NCBI RefSeq assembly: GCF_011764425.1
Contig: NZ_BLPF01000003.1
Location: 1,488,001-1,552,000 of the forward strand
Direction of reading: 5' to 3'
DNA from: Phytohabitans houttuyneae
GTDB lineage: Bacteria > Actinomycetota > Actinomycetes > Mycobacteriales > Micromonosporaceae
DNA: 64,000 nt
The notes under the pieces are model-generated. The model saw only the letters and a program-made list of their open reading frames with translations, was not told the DNA's origin and did no database searches. The translations under genes were made by a program, and so were the position numbers. Numbering within the stretch: the stretch's first letter is position 1; every line of letters begins with the position of its first letter. Below are positions 45,575 to 54,963 of this stretch, in pieces.

Positions 45575-47712
45575 AGGCGGGGCAGGATGCGGGCGAGCGG
45601 GCGTGGGAGCCACCAGGCGCGGGCGCCGAGCAGCTGCATCACCGCGGGCAGCACCAGGCAGCGGATCACGACCGCGTCGAGGAGGACCGCGACCGCGAGG
45701 CCGAGGCCGAACTGCTGCAGCATCCGGTCGGGGCTCAGCAGGAACGCCCCGAACACCACCACCATGATGGCTGCGGCCGCGGTGACCACGCGGCCGGTCG
45801 TGGCCAGGCCCTCGCGGACGGCCGCCGGGGCGTCGTGGTGGTGCTCCCACTCCTCGTGCATGCGGGACAGCAGGAACACCTCGTAGTCCATCGACAGGCC
45901 GAACACGATCGCGAAGATCATGACGGGCACGTAGGCCTCGATCGGGCCGGGCTGGGCGCCGAACAGGCCGTGCTGGAAGACCAGCGTGATCACGCCCATC
46001 GAGGCGCCGACGCTGAGCAGGTTGAGCACCGCGGCCTTGATCGGGATCAGCAGCGAGCGGAACACGGCCATCAGCAGCAGCGCGGACAGCCCCACCACGA
46101 CCGCCACGAAGAGCGGCAGGCGCCCCGCGACCGCGTCGGCGAAGTCTTCGGCCGCTGCCACACTGCCGCCCACCAGGAAGGTGGCGCCGGTCTCCCGGGA
46201 CAGCGGCGGCAGCACCTCGTCGCGCAGGCGCTCCACGAGGTCGTGGGTCTGCGCGTCCTGCGGCTTCGACGAGGGGAAGACGATGAGCGTCGCGACGTCG
46301 CCGGAGGGTGGGGGCGCGACGGTCTCGGCCACGCCGGGCACGCGCTTCAGAGCCTGCGCGGCGGCTGCCGCGGCCGACAGGTCGCCCTCGACCACCACGA
46401 CGAGCGGGCCGTTGAACCCCGGGCCGAAGCCCTCGGCCAGCAGGTCGTACGCCTGGCGGCTGGTCGTGGACGGCGCGTCGTTGCCGGCGTCGGCGAAACC
46501 GAGGCGGATGCCGAGCGCGGGTGCGGTGATCGCCAGCAGCGCGGCCACCGACACCAGCGCGGCGGTCCACGGACGGCGCTGCACCCCGGCCGCCCAGCGC
46601 CGCCACCGGTCGCCTTCGGGACGGCGTGCCTTGCCGGCGCGGCGGCGCACGCCCCGCTCGATGCGGCGGCCGAAGATGGCCAGCAGCGCCGGGAGCAGCG
46701 TCAACGAGGCGATCATCGTGACGAGCACGGTGACGGCGACGGCGACGGCCACGCCCTGCAGCGAGCCGAGGCCGAGCGCGACGAGCCCCATCAGCGCGAT
46801 GATCACCGTGCAGCCGGCGAAGAACACGGTGCGGCCGGCCGTGTCCAGCGCCACCCGGACGGCCGCCGCACGGTCCGGCCCGGCGTCCTCGCCGTCCCGG
46901 AGGCCGGCGATCAGCTCCGCCCGGTACCGCGAGAAGACCAGCAGGGCGTAGTCGATGCCCACGCCGAGGCCGACGAGGATCATCAGCGGCGGCGTGAAGT
47001 CGGCGATGGTCGCCAGGTGCGAGGCGAGCACCACCAGCCCGATCGAGCTGCCGACCGCGAACACCGCGATGACGATCGGAAGGCTCGCCGCGAGCAGGGA
47101 GCCGAAAAGCAGCACGAGGATCACCAGCGCGGCGAGCAGGCCGATGCCCTCCGCCGCGCCGCCCTCGCTCTCCTCGGCGCCGCGCACGGCGTCGCCGCCC
47201 AGCTCGACCCGCAGCCCGTCGCCCTCGGCCGCCTGCGCCGTGTCGATGATCGTGCGGACGTCCTCGAGCGGAACGTCCTGCGCATGCCCGTCGAGCGTGA
47301 CCGTCGCGTACGCGATCGTGCCGTCCGCCGACACGGCCCCCGGCCCTCCGAACGGGCTCTGGACATCGGCGACGTACGGCAGGGGCCGCACCCGGTCGAG
47401 CATCGCCTCGACCCGCTCCCGCGTGCCGGGTGCGCTCACGCCGCCCGGGTCCTGCACCACGATCTGGACCGTGTCACCGGCCCGGACCGGGGCGTGCTCG
47501 CGGAGGGCGTCGACCGCCCGCTGCGAATCCGTGCCGGGCAGCGAGAAGTCGTTGTGGTACGCACTGCCGACCGCCTGCGAGCCGACCGTGACAGCGGCGA
47601 GGGTCAGCACCCACAGGACGAGGGCCCACCAGCGGTGCCGCTGCGACCAGCCGGCGAGGCGGGCGAGGCGCGATGTGCGTGTGGTGGGGCGGGACGGTGC
47701 GGAAACGGGCAT
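45547..47712 (-). CDS. MMPL/RND family transporter
   Basis: A 721-aa transporter with the MMPL two-repeat design: an N-terminal helix (WWALVLWVLTLAAVTVGSQ), an extracytoplasmic loop (residues about 45-185), five or six helices with the conserved GLGVGIDYALLVFSRYRAEL (in pieces), a second loop, and the mirrored second set with FGLSMDYEVFLLSRMHEEW. The aspartate-tyrosine pairs in both helix 4-like segments are the proton-coupling residues. Relatives export lipids or drugs. It is divergent from a two-component system that may regulate it. ATG lies 6 bases from TAGCGT. Confidence 0.93.
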   Translation of the reverse strand: MPVSAPSRPTTRTSRLARLAGWSQRHRWWALVLWVLTLAAVTVGSQAVGSAYHNDFSLPGTDSQRAVDALREHAPVRAGDTVQIVVQDPGGVSAPGTRERVEAMLDRVRPLPYVADVQSPFGGPGAVSADGTIAYATVTLDGHAQDVPLEDVRTIIDTAQAAEGDGLRVELGGDAVRGAEESEGGAAEGIGLLAALVILVLLFGSLLAASLPIVIAVFAVGSSIGLVVLASHLATIADFTPPLMILVGLGVGIDYALLVFSRYRAELIAGLRDGEDAGPDRAAAVRVALDTAGRTVFFAGCTVIIALMGLVALGLGSLQGVAVAVAVTVLVTMIASLTLLPALLAIFGRRIERGVRRRAGKARRPEGDRWRRWAAGVQRRPWTAALVSVAALLAITAPALGIRLGFADAGNDAPSTTSRQAYDLLAEGFGPGFNGPLVVVVEGDLSAAAAAAQALKRVPGVAETVAPPPSGDVATLIVFPSSKPQDAQTHDLVERLRDEVLPPLSRETGATFLVGGSVAAAEDFADAVAGRLPLFVAVVVGLSALLLMAVFRSLLIPIKAAVLNLLSVGASMGVITLVFQHGLFGAQPGPIEAYVPVMIFAIVFGLSMDYEVFLLSRMHEEWEHHHDAPAAVREGLATTGRVVTAAAAIMVVVFGAFLLSPDRMLQQFGLGLAVAVLLDAVVIRCLVLPAVMQLLGARAWWLPRPLARILPRLAIERPTNG

Positions 47713-47718
47713 GCGGCA

Positions 47719-47724
47719 ACGCTA
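47719..47724 (-). promoter_or_regulatory. -10 box of leaderless MMPL gene
   Basis: TAGCGT on the minus strand lies 6 bases before ATG 47710-47712; the same hexamer serves sdhC. Confidence 0.5.
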
Positions 47725-47833
47725 GGGACGGTGGGCGCTTCGCCGCGTCGCGCCGCGGGGCGAACCGTCCGTCCCCCCGTGGGGGTACACGGCGTGCTCC
47801 CGCGGGGCGATCCGGTGAGGCACCCGGCTGGCT

Positions 47834-47839
47834 TACGCT
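47834..47839 (+). promoter_or_regulatory. -10 box of leaderless histidine kinase gene
   Basis: TACGCT ends 7 bases before GTG 47847. Confidence 0.55.
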
Positions 47840-47846
47840 CGGAACC

Positions 47847-49070
47847 GTGATCCGCCGCAGCACGACCGTCGACGCGGGCCTCGCCGTGCTCGCGTTCGTG
47901 CTGTCGCTCGGCGTCCTCGCGGCCGACGGGTTCGGCACGCCCGACGCCAGCGTGCACCACCTCGACGGCATCGGCGTGCTGGTGACGGCGATGACGGCCC
48001 TGCCGCTCGTGTTCCGGGCGCGGGCGCCGATGGTCGTGTGCGTGGTGACGTTCGCGGCGAGCGCCGTGCTGTACCGGTTCGGGTATCCGTTCGACCTGCC
48101 TATCGGTCCGGGCATCGCCATCTACACGCTCGGCATGGCCTACGGCGGCGACCCGCGGCCGTGGCACCGGCGGCTCGCGCTGCAGGTGGCGCTCGCGTTC
48201 GCGCCGCTGCTGGGCTTTGCCTACCTGCTGCGCGGCGAGGACGTCGGCGAGATCCTGGTGCCCGAGCTGCTCGGCGTCGCCCTGGTCGCGGCCACGCTCT
48301 ACCTGGCCGGCGACCGGGCCCGGATGCGCCGGGAGCGGATGGCCGAGCTGGAGGAGCAGGCCCGGATGCGCCGGGAGCGGATGGCCGAGCTGGAGGAGCA
48401 GGCCCGCCGCGCCGGGCGGGACGCCGAGCGGGAGCGGCGGCTGGCGGTCGCCGAGGAGCGCACGCGGATCGCCCGCGAGCTGCACGACTCCGCCGGCCAC
48501 GCGATCAACGTGATCCTCGTCCAAGCCGGCGCCGCCCGCCTGCTGCACGAGCGCGACCCGGCGGGCTCGCGGCGCGCGATCACCGCCATCGAGGACGTGG
48601 CCCGCGGCACGATCGGCGAGATCGACCGCCTGGTGCGGGCGCTGCGCGATGACGGTCCGGTGCCGCCCGCGCCCGCCGATCCGACCGCGCTGGCGGAGCT
48701 GGTCGAGCGGCACCGCGCCAGCGGGCTGGCCATCGCCGCGGTGATCCCGCCGCCGGGCCGGACGCTGCCGCACGGCGTGGCCTGGGCGGCTTACCGGATC
48801 CTGCAGGAGGCCCTGACCAACGCGGCGCGCCACGGTCGGGGCAGTGCGGACGTGGCGGTGCGGTTCGCGCCGGGTGCCGTCGACATCACGGTCACCAACC
48901 CGACCGCGGGCACCACCCCGGCGGCTGGCACCACCGCGGTCACCGGCGGCGGCCACGGGATCGTCGGGATGCGCGAGCGGGCCACCCTGCTGGGCGGGAC
49001 GCTGGACGCCGCGGTGGAGCGCGGCGTCTTCCGGCTGCACGCCCACCTGCCGCACGGGCAGCCGGCATGA
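47847..49070 (+). CDS. NarL-type sensor histidine kinase
   Basis: A 407-aa membrane kinase. Four or five helices lie in residues 10-155, then a coiled-coil linker, a HisKA_3 domain (phospho-histidine in RIARELHDSAGHAINVIL) and a HATPase_c domain (N-box LQEALTNAARHG, G-box GHGIVGMRERA). The linker contains an exact 42-bp tandem duplication encoding ARMRRERMAELEEQ twice (residues 158-185). It pairs with the response regulator downstream. GTG 47847 is supported by a -10 box 7 bases upstream. It is divergent from the MMPL transporter gene. Confidence 0.93.
   Translation: MIRRSTTVDAGLAVLAFVLSLGVLAADGFGTPDASVHHLDGIGVLVTAMTALPLVFRARAPMVVCVVTFAASAVLYRFGYPFDLPIGPGIAIYTLGMAYGGDPRPWHRRLALQVALAFAPLLGFAYLLRGEDVGEILVPELLGVALVAATLYLAGDRARMRRERMAELEEQARMRRERMAELEEQARRAGRDAERERRLAVAEERTRIARELHDSAGHAINVILVQAGAARLLHERDPAGSRRAITAIEDVARGTIGEIDRLVRALRDDGPVPPAPADPTALAELVERHRASGLAIAAVIPPPGRTLPHGVAWAAYRILQEALTNAARHGRGSADVAVRFAPGAVDITVTNPTAGTTPAAGTTAVTGGGHGIVGMRERATLLGGTLDAAVERGVFRLHAHLPHGQPA
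48318..48401 (+). repeat. Exact 42-bp tandem duplication inside the kinase gene
   Basis: 48318-48359 and 48360-48401 are identical. Each encodes 14 residues, exactly two heptads of the coiled-coil linker, so register is kept. Perfect identity suggests a recent event or strong homogenisation. Confidence 0.95.
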
Positions 49071-49308
49071 CCGCGGGCAGGCCCGGGCGGCACACCCCAG
49101 CGGGCCCGAACCGGCCAGCCGAGGCGCGAGCAAGGCGCGCCCGCCTGCGAATGCAGGACCACCAGCAAAGGCACGAGCATCAGGAAAGGCACGACCGCAA
49201 GCAAGAGCTGAACCGCCGGGAAGACCACGACGGCCGGGAAGTGCACGACCGCCGGCAAAGGCACGGGCGCTGGCACAGGGGTGCAAGGCCGAAGGGGCGC
49301 GCGGCGGC

Positions 49309-49965
49309 ATGATCCGGGTACTGCTTGTCGACGACGACGATCTCATGCGGGCCGGGCTGCGGGCGGTCCTCTCCAGTGACGAGGCGATCGATGTGGTCGG
49401 GGAGGCGGCCGACGGGCGGGCCGCGGTCGACGGTGCCCGCCGCCTCTGCCCCGACGTCGTGCTGATGGACGTGCGCATGCCGCGGCTCGACGGCATCGCC
49501 GCCACGCGGGAGCTGCTCGGGGCGGCGCCGGAGACGCGGATTCTGATGTTGACGACGTTCGAGGACGACGACTACGTATTCGGCGCGCTGAGCGCCGGCG
49601 CGTCCGGCTTCCTGCTCAAGCGCACCCGGCCTGAGCAGCTCATCGAGGCGATCCACACGATCGCGGGTGGCGAGTCGCTGCTGTCGCCGTCGGTAACCCG
49701 GACGGTGATCGACCGCATGGCGCGCCAGCCGCAGGCGGACCCGGCGGCCGGCCGCCGGCTGCGCGACCTCACGCCGCGGGAGCGTGACGTGCTGGAGCTC
49801 GTCGCGCGTGGACTGTCCAATGCGGAGATAGCGAGGTCGCTGGTCGTCGAGGAGTCGACGGTCAAGACCCACGTGAAGCGCATCCTGGCCAAGCTCGACC
49901 TGCGCGACCGCGTCCAGGCGGTCATCCTCGCCTACGAGACGGGCCTGGTCCGGCCGGGCGCCTGA
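49309..49965 (+). CDS. NarL/LuxR-family response regulator
   Basis: A 218-aa response regulator. The receiver domain has DDDD (8-11), phospho-acceptor Asp54 in VVLMDVRMP, and switch residues LTTFEDDDYV and FLLKRTRPEQL; the C-terminal LuxR domain is LTPRERDVLELVARGLSNAEIARSLVVEESTVKTHVKRIL (in pieces). ATG 49309 starts the family correctly. A 238-base spacer of repeated GCACGACCGC-like units separates it from the kinase gene, so coupling is through a shared transcript at most. The adjacent MMPL gene is a plausible target. Confidence 0.92.
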   Translation: MIRVLLVDDDDLMRAGLRAVLSSDEAIDVVGEAADGRAAVDGARRLCPDVVLMDVRMPRLDGIAATRELLGAAPETRILMLTTFEDDDYVFGALSAGASGFLLKRTRPEQLIEAIHTIAGGESLLSPSVTRTVIDRMARQPQADPAAGRRLRDLTPRERDVLELVARGLSNAEIARSLVVEESTVKTHVKRILAKLDLRDRVQAVILAYETGLVRPGA

Positions 49966-50415
49966 GGCCGCGGGCCGCACGGCTCAACGACCCCGGCCAC
50001 CAGGAGGGCAGGCAGCACCGGCGTGCGCACACCGAGCCAGCTCACGCGCCCAGCACGGCAAGGTGCCGCACGGCAACGCACCCCACACGGGCACGCACCC
50101 AGCACGGGGGCACGCGCAACAGGACAACGCACCCCCACGGAAACGCCCCAGCACGCATCACAGACACAAAGCCCCAGCACAGGGACGCAACCAGCACAGG
50201 CGCGCACCCCAACATGGGCGCGCACCCAGCATGGGGACGCGCGCAATCACGACAACGCACCCACCACGGAAAACGCCGCGGCAGAACAACGCGCGCAGCA
50301 CGGGCACGCACGCACCCAGCACGGGCTCACCCTGGCGGGCGGTGTCCACGGGCCCCGGGCGGGGCAGCCACAAAGACGGGGCTAGGGCGCGACGGCGCAT
50401 CTCCCACCGTCCGGC
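49966..50415. repeat. 450-base repeat-rich spacer
   Basis: No gene supported. From about 50030 to 50330 the plus strand is a string of short degenerate units built on GCGCACCCAGCACGGG and CAACGCACCCCCACGG, roughly 20 bases each. Base use (C and A rich on this strand) differs from flanking genes. Confidence 0.6.
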
Positions 50416-50421
50416 TAGGCT
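50416..50421 (+). promoter_or_regulatory. -10 box of leaderless thioredoxin-like gene
   Basis: TAGGCT ends 7 bases before ATG 50429. Confidence 0.55.
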
Positions 50422-50428
50422 TCGACGC

Positions 50429-51007
50429 ATGGCCGTTTCGTCGTTTCTCGTGCCGCTGGGCACGCCCGCGCCGGACTTTGCCCTGCCGTCCGTGGATGGG
50501 CGGGAGGTGAAGCTCGCCGACGTGTCCGCGCCGGCGCTGCTCGTCGTCTTCCTCAGCAACCACTGCCCGTACGTGCGGCACGTCGAGTCGGCGCTCGGCG
50601 CCTTCGCCGCGGAGTACGTCGGCAAGGGGCTCGCCACCATCGGCATCAGCAGCAACGACGTCGTGAACTACCCCGACGACGACGTGCCGGGCCTCGCCGG
50701 GCAGGTGGAGCGGGCCGGGTTCACGTTCCCCTATCTGGTGGACAGCGCGCAGGACGTGGCGAAGGCGTACAGCGCCGCGTGCACGCCCGACTTCTTCCTC
50801 TACGACGGGCAGCGGCGGTTGGTCTACCGCGGCGCGTTCGACGAGGCTCGCCCGAAGAACGATGTCCCGGTGACCGGCAACCTGCTGCGCGCCGCCGCCG
50901 ACGCGGTGTTGCGCGGCGAGTCCGTGCCGGAGCCGCACGTGCCGAGTTCGGGCTGCGGCATCAAATGGCGCCCCGGCAACGAACCTCCGCCAATCAGCTT
51001 CCTCTGA
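50429..51007 (+). CDS. Thioredoxin-fold (AhpC/TSA-like) protein
   Basis: A 192-aa thioredoxin-fold protein of the group with a NHCPYV active site (FLSNHCPYVRHVE): one clear cysteine in place of the CXXC pair, so it is more peroxiredoxin-like than a disulfide reductase. PAPDFALPSVDGREVKL at the start, GISSNDVVNYPDDD, and CTPDFFLYDG (the cis-proline region) are visible. A second cysteine pair is absent except near the C-terminus (SSGCGIKW). No signal peptide is seen, so it is cytoplasmic. A leaderless start fits the -10 box. Confidence 0.87.
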   Translation: MAVSSFLVPLGTPAPDFALPSVDGREVKLADVSAPALLVVFLSNHCPYVRHVESALGAFAAEYVGKGLATIGISSNDVVNYPDDDVPGLAGQVERAGFTFPYLVDSAQDVAKAYSAACTPDFFLYDGQRRLVYRGAFDEARPKNDVPVTGNLLRAAADAVLRGESVPEPHVPSSGCGIKWRPGNEPPPISFL

Positions 51008-51010
51008 AAC

Positions 51011-51135
51011 AAAGAGCCGACCAGAACAGGCCGACCAGAACAAGCCGACCAGAACAGGCCGACCAGGGCCGACCAGAACAGGCCGACCGGGGCCGGCCAG
51101 AACAGGCCGACCGGAGCAAGCCGGCCAGAACAAAG
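51011..51135. repeat. Short tandem repeats of about 14-15 bases
   Basis: About eight or nine units of GACCAGAACARGCC or its shortened form GACCGGGGCC fill the spacer between the converging thioredoxin-like and sulfatase genes. There is no other feature. Confidence 0.75.
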
Positions 51136-51162
51136 GCCAGCCGAAAACCCAAAAGGCCAACC

Positions 51163-52515
51163 CTAGAAGCAGCCCGACCCGGCGCACCGCCGCTGCGCGG
51201 CCAGCGCGTCCGCCAGCGGAGTGAGCGCCGGGTCGTTCGCTGGGTCGCGGTCGCCGAGCAGGTTGGTCAGCTGCCACGGGTCGGCGGCGAGGTCGTAGTA
51301 CTCGCGCTCCGTGCGCCGCCCCTCGCCGTCGAAGTACTCGGTGTACTGGTAGCGGCCCCACGACAGCAGTGACGCCCAGGTCGGGAAGCTGCCGTTCGCC
51401 TTGTCGCGCCAGTACTCCAGCAGCACCCGCTCCCGCGCCGGGCCGAGCAGCGACCGGCCGTCCAGCTCGTAGCTCGGGCGCAGGCCGGCGGCCGCGAGCA
51501 GTGTCGGCGCGACGTCGACGAGGGCGGCGAGCCGGGTGTCCTCGCGGGCCGGGACGTGGCCGGGCCACCACAGGTACACGGGCACGTTGACCGACTCGCG
51601 GTACGGCGTGAACTTGCTCGGCAGCCCGTGCTCGCCCCACGCCTTGCCGTTGTCCGAGACCAGCATGACCAGCGTGTTGTCGAGCTCGCCGCGCGCGGAC
51701 AGGTGCTGCCGCACCGACTCCACCGCATCGTCCACCGACAGCAACGTGCGCAGCTGGGCCGCCCGCGTGGCGGTGCCCTCCTCGAAGCTGATCGAGTACT
51801 TGCGCACCCACGACGGCTTGTCCCGCCGGTCGGTCTCCCGGGTCGCGGGGTTGCCGTCCCACGGAAACTCGCGCCCCGCGTACTTGTCCTCCGGCGTGTA
51901 GGGCGAGTGCGGCGCGGTGAAGCCCGCGTACATGAACCACGGTCGCGTGTCATCGGCCTCGAAATCATCCAGGTACCGGTTGACCTGCTCACCGATGAAC
52001 GTCGTCGAGTACCCCACCCGCCGGCTCTTGCCCTCGACGCCGAACCACGCGCCGTCGTACCCCCCATGGGTCAGCGCCCAGCGGTCGAAGCCCGGCGGCC
52101 GTTGCGCCAGCGGCCAGCGGTTGAAGAGCTTGCCCACCGCGGCGGTCCCGTAGCCGGCGGCCTTGAGGTCGTGCTGCAGCGTGCGCTCGTGGTCGTAGCG
52201 GCCGATCGCGTCCTGCTGGTTGACCCCGTGGTTGTGCGTGAAGCGGCCGCTGAGCAGCGAGGCGCGGCTGGGGCAGCAGCTCGGCGTGGTGGCGACCGTG
52301 TTGGGCAGATAGGTGCCGCCGCGCCGCAGCCAGTCCTCCGTCTTGGACATCACGCCGGTCGCGCCGGTGCGCGCGTCGTCGAGGACGAGCAGCAGGATGT
52401 TGGGCCGCGACGGCGCCGCCGCGACCCCGGGACGGACCAGGACAAGACCCGCGACGCCCGCGAGCAGCACGGCCAGTGCCGCGCCGCCGCGGACGCGCCA
52501 CGATGCGCGATTCAC
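51163..52515 (-). CDS. Secreted type I sulfatase
   Basis: A 450-aa sulfatase with an N-terminal export helix (ALAVLLAGVAGLVLVRPG, ending PGVAAA). The metal aspartates DD (46-47) follow PNILLLVL, and Cys80 in CCPSRASLLSG is the residue converted to formylglycine (C-X-P-X-R). GKLFNRW, GFTAPHSPY and SDNGKAWGEHGL are family blocks. It needs a formylglycine-generating enzyme, not encoded here. The substrate is probably a sulfated sugar polymer or ester. GTG at 52513-52515 is the start. Confidence 0.92.
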   Translation of the reverse strand: MNRASWRVRGGAALAVLLAGVAGLVLVRPGVAAAPSRPNILLLVLDDARTGATGVMSKTEDWLRRGGTYLPNTVATTPSCCPSRASLLSGRFTHNHGVNQQDAIGRYDHERTLQHDLKAAGYGTAAVGKLFNRWPLAQRPPGFDRWALTHGGYDGAWFGVEGKSRRVGYSTTFIGEQVNRYLDDFEADDTRPWFMYAGFTAPHSPYTPEDKYAGREFPWDGNPATRETDRRDKPSWVRKYSISFEEGTATRAAQLRTLLSVDDAVESVRQHLSARGELDNTLVMLVSDNGKAWGEHGLPSKFTPYRESVNVPVYLWWPGHVPAREDTRLAALVDVAPTLLAAAGLRPSYELDGRSLLGPARERVLLEYWRDKANGSFPTWASLLSWGRYQYTEYFDGEGRRTEREYYDLAADPWQLTNLLGDRDPANDPALTPLADALAAQRRCAGSGCF

Positions 52516-52584
52516 CCCGAAATACCATCATTGGTACGAGCCATCGAGCGACCGCCGCGCCGGACGGCGACTGTGACAAACCAG

Positions 52585-53631
52585 TTACAAGTGGCGCAAC
52601 CTGGCCAGCCGCCCCTGCTCCCCCGACGCCCAGCACGTGCCGTCGAAAGCGCAGTCCACGGCGTCGAAACTGCCCGTGTCGAAGCGGGTCCACGTGCGGC
52701 CGCCGTCCCGCGAGACGTCGCTGCCGGTCGGGCCGACCGCGAGCGCGGTGTTCCAGCGCCAGGGGACCCACGCCGAGCCGGAGCGGTACTCCCCCGGCAC
52801 CGTGCGCGCGACCTGCCAGCCGCGGCCGCCGTCGCGCGTGGTCGCGGCACCGTCCGGCGCGGCCGTGGGCGCGGCGAAGTCGCCGCCCACCGCGATGCCG
52901 TGCCACGGGTCGCGGAACGCGAGGGAGTAGATGCCCGCCGACGCCCCGCTGGGCAGCGGCGAGTCGGTGACCCTCCAGCCGCGGCCGTAGTCGGCGGTGG
53001 CGAAGACCCGCGCCGTCGCGCCACCCCCGGTCCCGAACCACGCCCACGGCCCCGGCCCGGCGGTCACCAGGCACGTGCCGCTCGCCGCGAACGCGAACTC
53101 GCCGGCGAGCGCGTCGGGCATGCGGTCGGCCGGCAGCACCCTCCACGAGCGCCCACCGTCCACGGTGGACGCGATCCGGAACCTCCCGTCGACCGGGTCG
53201 GACAGCGCGAGGCCCCGGCGGTGGTCGAAGAACGCCATGCAGTCGTAGAACGCGCGCGGCTCGTCGTTGCGGAACGTCTCGGTCCAGGTGCGGCCGCCGT
53301 CGCCGGTCGCGTACACGCGGGAGGCCTCGCCCTCGCCGATCGAGAGGGCGACCGCGCGGTCGGCGCTGAACGCCTCGATGTCGCGGAACTGCAGGTCGGC
53401 GGTGTCCGGCGGGCCCACGGAGCGCCAGGTGCGTCCACCGTCGACGGTGCGCAGCACGGTGCCGCCCGAACCGCTGGCCCACGCCACCTTCGCGCTGACC
53501 ACGTCGAGGCCCCGCAGGCGCGCGGTGGAGCCGGATTCGGCGAGCTGCCACGAGGGTCGGCCGGCCGCGTGGGCGGGGGTGGCGGTGACGGCGAGAACAA
53601 TGGCGGGGATCACGGCGAAGATCGCTCTCAT
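52585..53631 (-). CDS. Secreted YCF48/BNR-type beta-propeller protein
   Basis: A 348-aa exported protein (signal peptide ending ATPAHA, about residue 22) built from repeated propeller blades with the Asp-box form TVDGGRTWRSVG, TGDGGRTWTETF, TVDGGRSWRVLP, TADYGRGWRVTD, TRDGGRGWQVAR and SRDGGRTWTRFD. YCF48-like and sialidase-like proteins share this fold; no sialidase catalytic arginine set is evident, so an enzymatic role is unsupported. It lies 69 bases upstream of the sulfatase gene on the same strand and may be expressed with it. Confidence 0.82.
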   Translation of the reverse strand: MRAIFAVIPAIVLAVTATPAHAAGRPSWQLAESGSTARLRGLDVVSAKVAWASGSGGTVLRTVDGGRTWRSVGPPDTADLQFRDIEAFSADRAVALSIGEGEASRVYATGDGGRTWTETFRNDEPRAFYDCMAFFDHRRGLALSDPVDGRFRIASTVDGGRSWRVLPADRMPDALAGEFAFAASGTCLVTAGPGPWAWFGTGGGATARVFATADYGRGWRVTDSPLPSGASAGIYSLAFRDPWHGIAVGGDFAAPTAAPDGAATTRDGGRGWQVARTVPGEYRSGSAWVPWRWNTALAVGPTGSDVSRDGGRTWTRFDTGSFDAVDCAFDGTCWASGEQGRLARLRHL

Positions 53632-53721
53632 ACACGCAAAACATACCGTACGCACGTCAATGTGAGGATGTTAACGCTCATCGATACTGACGAACACGTG
53701 CTGTGAGTGATCCAATACGCC

Positions 53722-54957
53722 ATGGTCTCCGCGTCGCTGTGGCGAGACCGCGACTTCACGCTGTTCTGGGTGGTGCAGACGCTGTCCGTCGCGGGCGACT
53801 CGTTCTCCTATGTGGCGATTCCTCTCCTTGTGCTGCGCGGCACCGGCTCGGTATCGCAGATGGGTCTGCTCACCGGCCTCGCCGCTGCCGCCACGATCCT
53901 CACCGGCGTGTTCGCCGGTGCGCTCGCCGACCGGGTCGACCGGCGCCTGTTGCTGATCGTCTGCGACGTCGCGCGCGCCGCCCTGTACGCGCTGATCCCG
54001 ATCCTCTGGATCTTCTCGCCGCAGATCTGGATCCTGTACGCGATCGTCCCGCTCGGCGCCGGGTTCGCGATGATCTTCCGGGTCACGTACGTGGCCGCCC
54101 TCCCCAACCTGGTCAACCCGGAACGGATCACCGAGGCCAACGCCCGCCTCTCCGCCACCTACGCCGCCGCGGCGGTGGGCGGCCCGGTGCTCGCCGGCGT
54201 CCTGTCCGGCCTGCACGGCCCGACGGCCGCGATCGCCGTCGACGCGATCACCTTCGCCGTGTCGGCGGTCGGGCTCTGTTTCGTCCGCCTCCGGGTGCGC
54301 GTCCCGGCCGGCGAGCCCCGCCAGCCGGACGGCATGTCCTGGCGCGACCTCGTGGTGGGCGTCCGCTTCCTGTGGCGGCACCCGGTGCTGCGGGCGCTGA
54401 CCATGCTGCTGTGGTTTCTGACGTTCCTGACGCTGGGACTGACCGACATCATCGTGTATTACGTGGGTCACGAGCTGAGCCGCCCGGACACCACGGTCGG
54501 GTACGTGCTTGCCACCGCCGCGGCCGGCACGATCCTCGCCGCGTTCGTGGTGGCACCGGCCCGCCGCTCGTGGGGCTTCGGCGCCTGCTGGCTCGGCTCG
54601 TACGCCCTCTGCGGCCTCGCCATCGCCGGCATCGGCATGACCCGCAGCGTCCCGGTGGTGGCCGCCCTGGCCACGACCGTCGTGTTCGGCATCGGCGTCG
54701 CCGGCATCTGCTCGATGTCGCTGCGCCAGGAGGTCACGCCGGACCACATGCTGGGGCGCGTCACGTCGTCGTTCTGGACGATCCACTCGGCGCTGGGCCC
54801 GCTCGGCGCGGCCGTGCTCACCGCCTCCGCCGCCACCTACGGCGTGCCGGCCACCACCCTCGTGTCAGGCGTGGCGTGCCTGCTGGTGGCCGTGGTCGGC
54901 ACGCTCACCCCGATCCGGCAGGCACGCCCGGAGCGCCTCGCCGTCGAGGTGCCGTAG
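53722..54957 (+). CDS. MFS transporter (MFS_3/enterobactin exporter-like)
   Basis: A 411-aa twelve-helix major facilitator. The first half shows FTLFWVVQTLSVAGDSFSYVAIPLLVL (in pieces), FAGALADRVDRRLLLIVCDVARAALYA (the loop 2-3 motif with DRVDRR) and ATYAAAAVGGPVLAGVLSG, all typical of the MFS_3 group. These export siderophores, macrolides or other small molecules. ATG 53722 is preferred; a GTG five codons upstream (53707) is possible, and neither has a clear ribosome site. It converges with the PrsW gene, six bases apart. Confidence 0.86.
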   Translation: MVSASLWRDRDFTLFWVVQTLSVAGDSFSYVAIPLLVLRGTGSVSQMGLLTGLAAAATILTGVFAGALADRVDRRLLLIVCDVARAALYALIPILWIFSPQIWILYAIVPLGAGFAMIFRVTYVAALPNLVNPERITEANARLSATYAAAAVGGPVLAGVLSGLHGPTAAIAVDAITFAVSAVGLCFVRLRVRVPAGEPRQPDGMSWRDLVVGVRFLWRHPVLRALTMLLWFLTFLTLGLTDIIVYYVGHELSRPDTTVGYVLATAAAGTILAAFVVAPARRSWGFGACWLGSYALCGLAIAGIGMTRSVPVVAALATTVVFGIGVAGICSMSLRQEVTPDHMLGRVTSSFWTIHSALGPLGAAVLTASAATYGVPATTLVSGVACLLVAVVGTLTPIRQARPERLAVEVP

Positions 54958-54963
54958 CGCGGG

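Noticed and set aside
45334-47850. An 838-aa open frame antisense to the MMPL gene
   Set aside because: It is a high-GC shadow with no protein family features; the opposite strand encodes a clear MMPL transporter. Similar long antisense frames at 3866-6493, 12353-13330 and 61021-62793 were rejected for the same reason.
49071-49308. A continuous fusion of kinase and response regulator through the spacer
   Set aside because: The kinase frame stops at 49070; the open frame running into the regulator comes from a different frame of the kinase gene and a repeat-rich spacer.
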